Below, one piece after another: positions 28,322 through 36,432 of a stretch of 64,000 nucleotides of DNA (the stretch's first letter is position 1; each line of letters starts with the position of its first letter). Made by a program: the position numbers and the translations under genes. The notes beneath the pieces were generated by a model. The model made no database searches, had not been told where the DNA came from, and saw nothing but the letters and a program-made list of their open reading frames with translations. The stretch is taken from NCBI GenBank assembly GCA_964654605.1, contig CAZZLW010000069.1, positions 34,102 through 98,101 of the forward strand, in the 5' to 3' direction. This DNA comes from Raineya sp964654605 (GTDB taxonomy: Bacteria; Bacteroidota; Bacteroidia; Cytophagales; Thermonemataceae).

Positions 28322-28379
28322 AAGCTACTTTTTGCAATAATACAAAATCCTGAACATTGAAATAAATTTTTGCAAAAAA

Positions 28380-28411
28380 TTTGCAAAGCAATTTTTTTCT
28401 TGCTACATTTG
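28380..28411 (+). promoter_or_regulatory. Promoter of the tRNA-Ala gene
   Basis: TTTG at 28380-28383 and TACATTTG at 28404-28411 are separated by exactly 20 bp, a full match to the Bacteroidota sigma-A consensus. Transcription would begin about 6 nt before the mature tRNA 5' end. Confidence 0.8.
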
Positions 28412-28423
28412 CAACCTCAATTC

Positions 28424-28497
28424 GGGGCATTAGCTCAGCTGGCTAGAGCGCTACAATGGCATTGTAGAGGTCATCGGTTCGACTCCGATATGCTCCA
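28424..28497 (+). tRNA. tRNA-Ala (anticodon GGC)
   Basis: A full cloverleaf can be drawn. The acceptor stem GGGGCAT/ATGCTCC includes the G3:U70 wobble that identifies alanine tRNAs. The D arm is GCTC/GAGC, the anticodon stem is CTACA/TGTAG with loop ATGGCAT (anticodon GGC), and the T arm is ATCGG-TTCGACT-CCGAT. The discriminator base is A, and CCA is not encoded. It is a single gene with its own promoter and terminator. Confidence 0.97.
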
Positions 28498-28506
28498 CAG
28501 AAATAA

Positions 28507-28546
28507 ATGCCTGATAAGTTATTTGCTATCAGGCATTTTGTTTTTT
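28507..28546 (+). terminator. Terminator of the tRNA-Ala gene
   Basis: ATGCCTGATA pairs perfectly with TATCAGGCAT (10 bp, loop AGTTATTTGC), followed by TTTGTTTTTT. It lies 9 nt past the tRNA. Confidence 0.88.
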
Positions 28547-28587
28547 CTAAAATTGTTGTAGAAAGTTAAGATGAGTAGTAGTTGTAC

Positions 28588-28899
28588 TCAAAGAGCATTT
28601 GGCTCATAAAACACTATTCCTACGTTGTCAATGTGTTTGAGCAGGTCAGGATTTTTTATTTGCTTGTATAAAGAAATATCTATTTTGTAGGGTAAAAGCA
28701 AATCGTCCAATTCATTTTCTATGGTTTGAAGAATATGGAAAGAAAGTTTATCGCCTAACAGGGTGAGGTCTATATCGGAGCCCAAACGATAGTTCCCTTT
28801 TGCCCTTGAACCATAGAGAATAGCTTTTTCTACTTCTCGATGTTTGGCAAGCACTTGTTGAATGGCAAGAATGGTTTCTGTTTTTAGTCCGTAGTTCAT
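28588..28899 (-). CDS. MNT-type nucleotidyltransferase (antitoxin-like partner of HEPN protein)
   Basis: This 103-residue minimal nucleotidyltransferase has the polymerase-beta motif YGSRAKGNYRLGSDIDL, with G30-S31 and the two metal-binding Asp residues 42 and 44. Proteins of this HI0073/MntA type pair with HEPN partners. In the best-studied HepT-MntA pairs the MNT enzyme AMPylates and silences the HEPN ribonuclease. Its ATG overlaps the stop of the upstream HEPN gene by 4 bases, so the two are translationally coupled. Whether this pair is an active toxin-antitoxin module is inferred from family and context. Confidence 0.85.
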   Translation of the reverse strand: MNYGLKTETILAIQQVLAKHREVEKAILYGSRAKGNYRLGSDIDLTLLGDKLSFHILQTIENELDDLLLPYKIDISLYKQIKNPDLLKHIDNVGIVFYEPNAL

Positions 28900-29366
28900 T
28901 GTGCTTCTTTTTTGTGCATAGCTGATATTTCCTCCATACGTTTTTTGAACTGTAAAAATTCGGGATAGTACTGCTGGACTATTCTAAAAAATATCTCCTC
29001 AGCAGTATCCTCGTTGTAAGTGTGTGAAGTTTTATTTCGGCTGATAATCATATCCATCCAAACTTCACCATTGATAATAAGCCCTGCGGCAAAAGCTTCT
29101 CGGGTGGCATCTTTTGAGCCAAAAATATTAGTATTTCCTGCCTCTTTGAAAAAATCTTTCATCACATTCCACGCTAACTCGTGTGTATATTCAAAGCGTT
29201 GGATAAGCCCTTCCTTTATGATGTTTTCTAGAAAATCATCATCTTTAATTTTTTGATTATCAGTTTTTAGATACTCCTCTGCTTTTAGTACTGCTTCTTG
29301 CAGTTTATGAAACGCTTTCACAAAGTTATTAAATCTTTGTTGCCAGCGTTTGTCGTTGGTATTCAT
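28896..29366 (-). CDS. HEPN-domain protein (HI0074/nucleotidyltransferase substrate-binding type)
   Basis: This 156-residue all-helical protein of the HI0074/NTase_sub_bind type has the HEPN catalytic-type motif R110-NKTS-H115 (Rx4H) near the C-terminus. RFEYTHELAWNVMKDFF near residue 58 is the usual conserved helix. HEPN proteins with intact Rx4-6H are often RNases neutralised by a paired MNT enzyme. It is the first gene of a two-gene unit; the MNT gene follows with a 4-base overlap. Upstream is a 297-bp gap with no other gene. Confidence 0.83.
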   Translation of the reverse strand: MNTNDKRWQQRFNNFVKAFHKLQEAVLKAEEYLKTDNQKIKDDDFLENIIKEGLIQRFEYTHELAWNVMKDFFKEAGNTNIFGSKDATREAFAAGLIINGEVWMDMIISRNKTSHTYNEDTAEEIFFRIVQQYYPEFLQFKKRMEEISAMHKKEAQ

Positions 29367-29609
29367 AGTTTTTTAGATTTTTGCGATATTGTAAGTGTAA
29401 AAAGTGTTTATTCAAAAATATTTTGCAAGCCAATTTTTAAATTATTTTGTGAAAACAGAATTTTTAAGGGGTAACTAATTACAAAACAATCAGCCTTTTG
29501 CAATAATAGTTTTTTTTAGCGACTTTTCATAGAAAAGAGCAATTTATTAGGGGAAAAAACTTGGCTTTTTATTCTTAAAATCAGTTAAATACAATTTGAT
29601 ACTTTTTTG

Positions 29610-29641
29610 TTTGCAACTCTGCAAAAATTATCTTATTTTTA
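29610..29641 (+). promoter_or_regulatory. Probable promoter of the T9SS serine hydrolase gene
   Basis: TTTG (29610-29613) and TATTTTTA (29634-29641) are separated by 20 bp, one base off the TAnnTTTG -7 consensus. It lies 22 bp before the ATG at 29664. The rest of the 29367-29663 gap is AT-rich and holds nothing else I can support. Confidence 0.5.
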
Positions 29642-29663
29642 AGCAAACTTTAATTGAAGTAAG

Positions 29664-31184
29664 ATGCGTTTAGGTGCTTTTGTGTGGGTTTTCTGCTTAC
29701 CTTTATATCTTTTTGCTCAAACTAACGTGCAAGCAGATTTGAGCCAAATCTTTACGCGTTACAAGCTAATGGGTATGTCGGTGGTAGGAATTTGCAATGG
29801 AAAAGTATCTTTCAGTCATTATCAGGGTTTAGCCGATTTTCAGCGAAATATTCCCATAGATAGCAACACCAAATATCGTATAGCCTCTATTTCTAAGGCT
29901 ATTACGGCAATGGCTTTGATGAAACTTTGGGAGCAAGGACTTTTTCAACTTGATGATGATGTGAATAACTATCTTAACTTTTCCTTACGAAACCCCAATT
30001 TTCCAAGCAAAGCCATAACCTTCCGAATGTTGCTTTCGCATACGGCTTCGCTCAACGATGGTTCGGGCTATGAAAGTTTTTTAAGCGATACCTACAACAA
30101 TGCAACCCCGCCCAATCTTTCCCAACTTCTTACGACTTCGGGTTCATACTATACGGCTAATATGTTCTTGAACCGCGAGCCGGGCACTTATTTTTCGTAT
30201 GCCAACGTAACCTATGGAGTTATCGGTACGCTTATTGAGCGAATTTCGGGCAAGCGTTTTGATGTTTTTTGTAAAGAAAATATTTTTCAGCCACTTGGTT
30301 TAGATGCTTCTTTCAATATTCAAGACCTGAGCAATATCAATCAAGTGGCGGTACTATATCGGAAAACTGGTACGAATTGGGTGCCACAGCTGGATAACTA
30401 CAATGGCGTAATGCCTCCTCCACGCGATTTGAGTGCTTATACCATTGGCAACAATGGCTTTATATTTGCCCCACAAGGCGGATTGCGTATTTCTGCCAAA
30501 GATTTGGGGGTTTTGGCTCTGCTGATGATAAATAAAGGCATTTACAACAACATTCGTATTCTGAACAATTCTACCATAAACACAATGTTAGAGCCTCAAT
30601 GGACTTACAACGGCACCAACGGGAATAATTATTATTGCCTTTTTAATGAATGGACTTTGGGGCTTCATAGCATAACTAATCGCTCTCGCTGTGATGTAGT
30701 GCTTGGAAAAAAAATGGTAGGGCACGCAGGCGAAGCATACGGCTTGATTAGTGATTGGTATTTCAGTGTTCCAACCAAAGAAGCGGTCATTTTTGTAACC
30801 AATGGCTCGGAAACTGCCTATGCCACTACTTCGCAATCGGCTTTTTATGCCGTAGAAAATGATATTTTTCAGGCTGTAAAAAAAGAGTTAGATAGAGCTT
30901 GTGGGAGTAATGCCAGCAATCCGCCGCCAGTAACGGCTTTGGAAAGTAATGAGTATTTTCAGGTGATGCCCAATCCTGCTCGTGAAAGTTTAGAAATACG
31001 ATTCTTGCAGAGTGAAAATGCTCAAATTCGTCTTTTCAACTCACAGGGAAAGCTCATTGTAGAAGGGGATTCCAAAGGAAAAGCACAATTCAGCATCATA
31101 ACGCAAAATTTACCCAAAGGGGTTTATTTCTTACACATTCGCACTTCTTATCTTTCAAAGCATATCAAAGTAGTTTTGGAGTAA
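29664..31184 (+). CDS. Secreted serine hydrolase (beta-lactamase family) with T9SS sorting domain
   Basis: This 506-residue protein has a signal peptide (MRLGAFVWVFCLPLYLFAQ). Its serine-hydrolase domain carries the active-site SISK (S75, K78), YAN (Y179 to N181) and a GHAG motif near residue 355 in the HxG position. The last 75 residues (MPNPARESLEIRF ... LPKGVYFLHIRT ... HIKVVLE) are a type A C-terminal sorting domain, so the enzyme is predicted to cross the outer membrane by the type IX system. Substrate unknown. It shares its catalytic fold, but not its anchoring mode, with the lipoprotein at 9381. Confidence 0.85.
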   Translation: MRLGAFVWVFCLPLYLFAQTNVQADLSQIFTRYKLMGMSVVGICNGKVSFSHYQGLADFQRNIPIDSNTKYRIASISKAITAMALMKLWEQGLFQLDDDVNNYLNFSLRNPNFPSKAITFRMLLSHTASLNDGSGYESFLSDTYNNATPPNLSQLLTTSGSYYTANMFLNREPGTYFSYANVTYGVIGTLIERISGKRFDVFCKENIFQPLGLDASFNIQDLSNINQVAVLYRKTGTNWVPQLDNYNGVMPPPRDLSAYTIGNNGFIFAPQGGLRISAKDLGVLALLMINKGIYNNIRILNNSTINTMLEPQWTYNGTNGNNYYCLFNEWTLGLHSITNRSRCDVVLGKKMVGHAGEAYGLISDWYFSVPTKEAVIFVTNGSETAYATTSQSAFYAVENDIFQAVKKELDRACGSNASNPPPVTALESNEYFQVMPNPARESLEIRFLQSENAQIRLFNSQGKLIVEGDSKGKAQFSIITQNLPKGVYFLHIRTSYLSKHIKVVLE

Positions 31185-31245
31185 GCATTTTTTCTTTGTA
31201 ATTTTACGCCTGCTACTTTACCTTCAACCCTTTACCTTGAACTCT

Positions 31246-32793
31246 ATGTGGCTGAGCTTTCTGCTTTTCATTCCACTGATAGCCTTTTTGGTAGTTGTGC
31301 TTTTGCCCAAAAAATTTGAAAACTATTCCAAAACAATTACAATAACAGCTAATTCTTTGCTTTTGGTTGTGGCGGGGTATATTTACTTTTTTTTGCCCAA
31401 AAACTACACCGAGCCGCTTTGGTTTTCAGAAAAACACGAGTGGATACAATTGGATTGGGGTAGTTGGAAACTCAAAATAGATTATTTCCTTGGGCTTGAT
31501 GGCTTCAATGCCAGCATTATTTTACTTGCCGCCATAGTGCTTTGGATTGGGGCTTGGGCTTCTTGGAATATTCATCAGAAAATAAAGGGCTATTTTGCTT
31601 TGTATTTGCTTTTGGCTACTTCTGTAATGGGTACATTCCTTGCTTTGGATTTTTTCTTGTTTTTTGTGTTTTTTGAATTTATGCTCTTGCCTATGTATTT
31701 CCTAATAGGCATCTGGGGCGGCGAAAGACGTGAATATGCTTCCATTAAGTTTTTTCTTTACACTTTGTTGGGGTCTATATTCATATTGGTTGCAATGATA
31801 GCTCTTTACCTTTCTGTAAATGAAGGCGATACACATAGTTTCAATTTGCTTGCAATGGCAAAAAAAGAAAATTTTGAGGTGGATAGCTATTTATCAGTGC
31901 AAAATAAAGACCTGCTTTGGGGGCAATCTTATCGGTTTTGGGTGTTTTGGCTTTTAGTGATGGGTTTTTTGATAAAACTGCCTGCTGTGCCTTTTCATAC
32001 GTGGCTACCTGATGCACACGTAGAAGCTCCTACGCCTATTTCGGTAGTGCTGGCAGGAATTTTACTGAAAATTGGTGGCTATGGTATTTTGCGAATAGCA
32101 TATCCTATTTTTCCTGAAATTGCCGTAGAAAGTTCGCTGGCTATGGGCTTTTTGGGAATGATAGCCATTTTGTACGGGGCATTGAACGCCTTGGCACAAC
32201 AAGACCTCAAAAAAATGGTTGCTTATTCTTCGGTTTCGCATATGGGTTTTGTACTGATTGGAATAGCTTCTCTTACACCCGAGGGTTTGAATGGAGCAGT
32301 TTTTCAGATGTTTAGCCACGGATTGCTTTCGGCTTTGCTTTTTGTGATAGTAGGTATTTTATATGATAAAGCCCATAGCCGCCAGATTGATGATTTTAGC
32401 GGACTTTTCAAGCTGATGCCTTCGTATAGTGTTCTTGTTACGCTTGCTTTTTTTGCCTCTTTGGGTTTGCCTTTGTTTTCGGGCTTTATCGGAGAGCTTT
32501 TTACACTTATGGGGGGCTTTCAGTCGGAGTTTTTGCCTACCTATGTTCCGCTCTTGGGGGCATTGGGCGTAGTATTGGGAGCAGGATATTTTCTTTGGAC
32601 ACTCCAAAGAATGTTTTTGGGCAAAACTTGGCTGAAAAATCCCTCACTCTCTTTGACAGATATTTCTTGGAAAGAAAAAATTGTATTAGCTTGCATAGTG
32701 CTTTTGAGCTTGATTTTGGGAATTTTCCCTCAGATTATTTTTCAAAGTACAGAAACAACGATTGCGACACTCTTGCAAAAGTTTTTACAATGA
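31246..32793 (+). CDS. nuoM: NADH-quinone oxidoreductase subunit M
   Basis: This is a complex I proton-pumping subunit with about 14 transmembrane helices (515 residues from ATG 31246; an upstream in-frame TTG at 31237 is less likely). Diagnostic segments are FFEFMLLPMYFLIGIWGG, the Lys/Pro helix KLPAVPFHTWLPDAHVEAP, and LAQQDLKKMVAYSSVSHMGF. It stands apart from nuoN and nuoH. The stop overlaps the start of the next small gene by 4 bases (ATGA), so at least that gene is co-translated. Confidence 0.95.
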   Translation: MWLSFLLFIPLIAFLVVVLLPKKFENYSKTITITANSLLLVVAGYIYFFLPKNYTEPLWFSEKHEWIQLDWGSWKLKIDYFLGLDGFNASIILLAAIVLWIGAWASWNIHQKIKGYFALYLLLATSVMGTFLALDFFLFFVFFEFMLLPMYFLIGIWGGERREYASIKFFLYTLLGSIFILVAMIALYLSVNEGDTHSFNLLAMAKKENFEVDSYLSVQNKDLLWGQSYRFWVFWLLVMGFLIKLPAVPFHTWLPDAHVEAPTPISVVLAGILLKIGGYGILRIAYPIFPEIAVESSLAMGFLGMIAILYGALNALAQQDLKKMVAYSSVSHMGFVLIGIASLTPEGLNGAVFQMFSHGLLSALLFVIVGILYDKAHSRQIDDFSGLFKLMPSYSVLVTLAFFASLGLPLFSGFIGELFTLMGGFQSEFLPTYVPLLGALGVVLGAGYFLWTLQRMFLGKTWLKNPSLSLTDISWKEKIVLACIVLLSLILGIFPQIIFQSTETTIATLLQKFLQ

Positions 32794-33128
32794 AACAGCC
32801 ATTTATGACAAAATTTGACGACACTATCAAGGCTCAAATTTTAGATTTAGAGGGCTTTTATTCGCCTGATGACTTGCTTGTATTTCTACAAGAAAAATTT
32901 TTTTCTGCTTCCAAATGGCTTATTCGTACCGATAAGGCAAAGTTTGTGAGCAATTCGCTTTTGGAATGGATTTTCTCCAATTCACAAAATCAGCAAAAAA
33001 CAGCTTTGGTGCTTTCCAAAGAACTTTTTAGCAAAGAAAAACTCCAATACTATAATTCCCAAAAACCGCAGTCAGTACGTTTTTTCAACAATCTTTTGGA
33101 AGCGAGGGCTTGGATTTTTAATGATTAA
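32790..33128 (+). CDS. Small conserved-looking protein of unknown function
   Basis: This 112-residue protein has no signal peptide. The open frame extends upstream to 32595 inside nuoM, but the ATG at 32790 overlaps the nuoM stop in an ATGA arrangement and is the likely start. The C-terminal part (KTALVLSKELFSKEKL, VRFFNNLLEARAWIF) vaguely resembles SpoIIAA/STAS-like small proteins ending in EAxxWL, but I would not assign it. It directly abuts the GlmU-like gene. Co-occurrence with nuoM looks positional only. Confidence 0.7.
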   Translation: MKQPFMTKFDDTIKAQILDLEGFYSPDDLLVFLQEKFFSASKWLIRTDKAKFVSNSLLEWIFSNSQNQQKTALVLSKELFSKEKLQYYNSQKPQSVRFFNNLLEARAWIFND

Positions 33129-34283
33129 ATGCTGAAAATAATGAACTACATACTTTTTGATAGCCACGAAGACCACGCCAATCTTTTACCGCTTACTTTC
33201 ATAAGACCTATCAGCGAAATTCGGATAGGGATTCTGACCATTCGGGAAAAATGGGAAAAGTACCTTGCAGAAACTTGCTCTTACCAAACAGAAAACTATC
33301 TTTCGGAAAAATACCCTACACAATTTTCTAATGAAAATATTTTTATCAATGCTTCTGTGCTTCCCAATAAGGTTTTAGCCGAAAAAATTAAAACACTTGC
33401 CAGCAAAGAGGCTCTGTATGCAGAAAATACCTTGATAGCCTACCGCAACGAAGCGACTAACAAGATTTTTTGGAATGAGCCTATTCGCAAAATTTCCTAC
33501 CCTTTTGATATTTTTGCCTTCAATGGGGCAGAAATTCAGTCAGATTTTCATTTGGTTACGGCAGGTAGAAAAAGCAAACCTATTGAAGATAAGCACGTAA
33601 TTACCTACAAACCTGAAAATATATTTGTAGAAGAGGGAGCAGATTTGAAGGCTTGTGTGCTAAACGCCGAAAAGGGTGTGATTTATATTGGCAAAAATGC
33701 ACAGGTGCAAGAAATGAGTGTTATTCAAGGCAATTTTGCTTTGTGCGAGGGAGCGGTTATCAATCTTGGTGGAAAAATGCGTGGTGATACGACTATTGGT
33801 AATTATTGCAAAGTAGGGGGGGAAATCAGCAATTCGGTGCTTTTTGGCTATTCCAACAAAGCCCACGATGGTTTTTTGGGCAATTCTGTCATTGCTGAAT
33901 GGTGCAACTTGGGAGCAGATACCAATACTTCCAATTTGAAAAACAATTACAGCAATGTCAAAATCTGGAATTTCCCCAAAAATGATTTTATAGACACCCA
34001 AAAGCAATTTTGCGGATTGATAATGGGGGATTATTGTAAAGCTGGTATCAATACAATGTTTAATACAGGAACCGTAGCGGGGATATCTTGCAATATTTTC
34101 GGGGGCGATTTTCCACCAAAGTTTATTCCCTCTTTTTCTTGGGGCGGAGCCAAAGGCTTTGAGCAGTATGAACTATCCAAAGCCTTTGAAGCGATTGAAA
34201 GAATGATGGCAAGACGCAATAAGTACCTGTCGGAACAAGAAAAAGCGATTATCCAACATTGTTACAAGCAAAGCGGGTTTTAG
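33129..34283 (+). CDS. GlmU-like sugar-1-phosphate nucleotidyltransferase (alternative Bacteroidota type)
   Basis: This 384-residue protein opens with MNYILFDSHEDHANLLPLTF and RPISEIRIGILTIREKWE, the pattern of the alternative GlmU family of Bacteroidota (TIGR03991). That family couples a degenerate nucleotidyltransferase domain to a left-handed beta-helix acyltransferase domain. The second half has hexapeptide-repeat character (GKNAQVQEMSVIQGNFALCE, GGKMRGDTTIGNYCKVGGEI). The likely role is UDP-GlcNAc supply for cell wall and glycans. The frame opens immediately after the previous stop; the internal ATG at 33141 (MNYILF) is the likelier start. Its stop codon lies in a 33-bp sequence repeated at 35475. 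Confidence 0.82.
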   Translation: MLKIMNYILFDSHEDHANLLPLTFIRPISEIRIGILTIREKWEKYLAETCSYQTENYLSEKYPTQFSNENIFINASVLPNKVLAEKIKTLASKEALYAENTLIAYRNEATNKIFWNEPIRKISYPFDIFAFNGAEIQSDFHLVTAGRKSKPIEDKHVITYKPENIFVEEGADLKACVLNAEKGVIYIGKNAQVQEMSVIQGNFALCEGAVINLGGKMRGDTTIGNYCKVGGEISNSVLFGYSNKAHDGFLGNSVIAEWCNLGADTNTSNLKNNYSNVKIWNFPKNDFIDTQKQFCGLIMGDYCKAGINTMFNTGTVAGISCNIFGGDFPPKFIPSFSWGGAKGFEQYELSKAFEAIERMMARRNKYLSEQEKAIIQHCYKQSGF

Positions 34284-34313
34284 CTCTGCAAAACCTCTTC
34301 CGCTTTTTTGTAA
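34281..34313 (+). repeat. 33-bp direct repeat, left copy
   Basis: TAGCTCTGCAAAACCTCTTC followed by CGCTTTTTTGTAA. It starts exactly at the TAG stop of the GlmU-like gene and is identical to 35475-35507. The two copies bracket the T9SS gene at 34328. Confidence 0.92.
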
Positions 34314-34327
34314 TTTTTTACTTTTTT

Positions 34328-35431
34328 CTAATAAATAATAAGCCTAACGATAAAGTAGTTCTCTGTACTACCAGATTCTTCCGATAGTCTTATGATATAT
34401 AGTCCTTTGGGTAAATATCTAATAGAATTTGTTGGTAGTTTATTGGATACCAAAAGATTACCATTTGTATCAAATATTTGATAGTTTTTATTCTTCAAAA
34501 AATCATTAGAATAAAAATCGTTTTGTTGAATAAAAAAAGTTTTTATTGCAGTAGAGTTGTCGTTAACGTTATTTAATTTTTGAATATTAGAGTAGGTATA
34601 AGAGTTATTGTATTTGATAGCCTTAATTCTGTAATAATGAATTTTATCAAGGGGCTTTTTCTCAATAAACGAGTATTTATTTTTAGACTGTTCAAATGGA
34701 ACTTTAGAGATGTACCCCCAATTGATTAAATCATAAGATTTTTCTACCTCAAAGTACTTGATAGATGTAAAGTTTACACTCCAATCTATAGAAATATTAG
34801 AGTTTTGCCAATTTTTTAGTGTCATATTTATATTTTCAGCGTTTAGCGGTATTAGTCCTGGACATACTGGAATAGGAGGAGTATCGCAAACCATACAAGG
34901 ACAACCTGGTGTGCTTCCTAGCTGAAAGTGGATTGAGCATTGAGAAGTAGTTATAGGGAAAATAACTCTGATGTAGTATATTTGTCCTGGTGTAGGATTA
35001 AATGTAATTACATCAACAGAACTATTCTCTCCAGTAAAAGGGCATAATTCAAAGCCAGGGTGACAAGCTGCCGGCAACGTTCCTCCAGTCAAAGTATTAC
35101 AATCAGTACCTTGGTATATAAAAGCAGTAGGCTTATCCATAGAAAATGTTCCATTGTAGGTTACTACAATTCCTGCTATACTAACTGATGATGTAGCAAC
35201 AAACTTTATCCAACCCTCTCCTCCTACGCTAGTAGGTACGAAAGGAACTGGATAAGGAGATGAGCCAATTGGGAAACTCATAACAGGGATTACACAATCA
35301 CAACCAGACAAAACATAGGGGGGAGTGCTATCAAGCAAGCAAGGATCAGCGGCATTAACTTGTGCAAAAGTAAAGTTGGGGGCTGCAAAAAGCAGCCATA
35401 GAAAGTTTGAAATAAAACTTTTTGTATTCAT
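34328..35431 (-). CDS. Secreted protein with T9SS sorting domain, no recognised catalytic domain
   Basis: This 367-residue exported protein has a signal peptide (LWLLFAAPNFTFAQ). Its Cys- and Pro-rich middle (CLLDSTPPYVLSGCDCVIP, GCPCMVCDTPPIPVCP) reads like a disulfide-bonded beta-sandwich with a lectin/jelly-roll look. A type A C-terminal sorting domain closes the chain (YQIFDTNGNLL, LPKGLYIIRLSEES, ENYFIVRL). Codon use is more AT-rich than in the neighbours. The gene lies between two exact 33-bp repeats and separates two genes that would otherwise converge directly, so it looks inserted. A -7-like TATATTTG lies at 35465-35458 on the minus strand. Confidence 0.8.
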   Translation of the reverse strand: MNTKSFISNFLWLLFAAPNFTFAQVNAADPCLLDSTPPYVLSGCDCVIPVMSFPIGSSPYPVPFVPTSVGGEGWIKFVATSSVSIAGIVVTYNGTFSMDKPTAFIYQGTDCNTLTGGTLPAACHPGFELCPFTGENSSVDVITFNPTPGQIYYIRVIFPITTSQCSIHFQLGSTPGCPCMVCDTPPIPVCPGLIPLNAENINMTLKNWQNSNISIDWSVNFTSIKYFEVEKSYDLINWGYISKVPFEQSKNKYSFIEKKPLDKIHYYRIKAIKYNNSYTYSNIQKLNNVNDNSTAIKTFFIQQNDFYSNDFLKNKNYQIFDTNGNLLVSNKLPTNSIRYLPKGLYIIRLSEESGSTENYFIVRLIIY

Positions 35432-35473
35432 AAATATAATTTTTAGTTTAAGATCAACAAATATAATTTTCAG

Positions 35474-36343
35474 CTAGCTCTGCAAAACCTCTTCCGCTTT
35501 TTTGTAAATTTTCCGCTTTTTGTAGTTGTACCAAAAATGAGGAGCGGTTTTTTTCATCAGCGTGTCAATATAACGCATTCCAAACAAATTCCAAGCTCCT
35601 TTTATTTTTACTTTTAGCGAAGGGTGCAAAGCCCGCAAGCTCAATGCAAAGCCACTTTCCAAATACTCCATATGATGCCAATAGCCCGAAGGCATAAAAA
35701 GCGTATCGCCGTGTTCTAAAACTATTTCATAGCCTTGGGCAAATTTGGTAGCAGGAAAATCGTTGTAATTGAATTTTTCGTAATAATTTGTAAAATCTGC
35801 AAGGCTCAATACTTCCCAAGGTTTGCGATAGAGCTTGTGTTGCTCATTGAACGGAAAAAGTAGAACACGTTTTCTACCAACAAATTGCGTATGTAAAATA
35901 TGCGAAAGGTCTATATCAAAGTGCATATGCGTAATGGAGCCGCCACCCCCTACAAAAAGCATCGGATAGCCCTTTACAAAGCCTTTCATCAAATGCTCAG
36001 GAAAAGTGAAATCTTGGGTAAGTTCGGGGCAATGCTCCAAAATATTAAACAAAAAAATACGTAAAGCCAAATTACCTTTTTTTACCTCACGCAAATAATC
36101 ACCAAAAAGCATATAATCATCAGCCTTATTGACAGGCGTGTAGGCATCGCTTTTTACATTATTATACACACCAACCTGATGATGTCCTGCTTTTTCAATG
36201 AAATAATCCCAGTTCCACTTTTGCAAAGCCGCCCAATCTGCCGATAGTTTTTTGATAACCAAAGGCTTTTCAGGGAAGTAATACTTTTCCTTGAACTCTT
36301 GGGGGCTTATATTTTCAACAACATCAACCTGTTGTAGCTTCAT
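35474..36343 (-). CDS. Cupin-like (JmjC-type) Fe(II)/2-oxoglutarate oxygenase
   Basis: This 289-residue cytoplasmic protein of the cupin_8/JmjC-like group shows the metal-binding triad: H141 and D143 in THMHFDIDLSH, and a distal His in GYWHHMEYLE (H223 or H224). YEIVLEHGDTLFMPSGYWHH is the classic second cupin motif. Members hydroxylate proteins or small molecules; no substrate can be inferred here. The C-terminal 10 codons and stop lie in the right copy of the 33-bp repeat. If the insert were removed, the left copy would still supply an in-frame stop (TAA). Confidence 0.83.
   Translation of the reverse strand: MKLQQVDVVENISPQEFKEKYYFPEKPLVIKKLSADWAALQKWNWDYFIEKAGHHQVGVYNNVKSDAYTPVNKADDYMLFGDYLREVKKGNLALRIFLFNILEHCPELTQDFTFPEHLMKGFVKGYPMLFVGGGGSITHMHFDIDLSHILHTQFVGRKRVLLFPFNEQHKLYRKPWEVLSLADFTNYYEKFNYNDFPATKFAQGYEIVLEHGDTLFMPSGYWHHMEYLESGFALSLRALHPSLKVKIKGAWNLFGMRYIDTLMKKTAPHFWYNYKKRKIYKKAEEVLQS
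35475..35507 (+). repeat. 33-bp direct repeat, right copy
   Basis: Identical to 34281-34313. On the minus strand it encodes the last residues and part of the stop codon of the cupin-like gene. The start-to-start distance of the two copies is 1194 bp. Confidence 0.92.
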
Positions 36344-36432
36344 ATCTTGTATGTTTTTAGTGTAAAGGGAATGTTAATAAATCTGCACAAAATTAGTAAT
36401 TTTTCTTTACAATGCAATATCTGCACCAAGCA

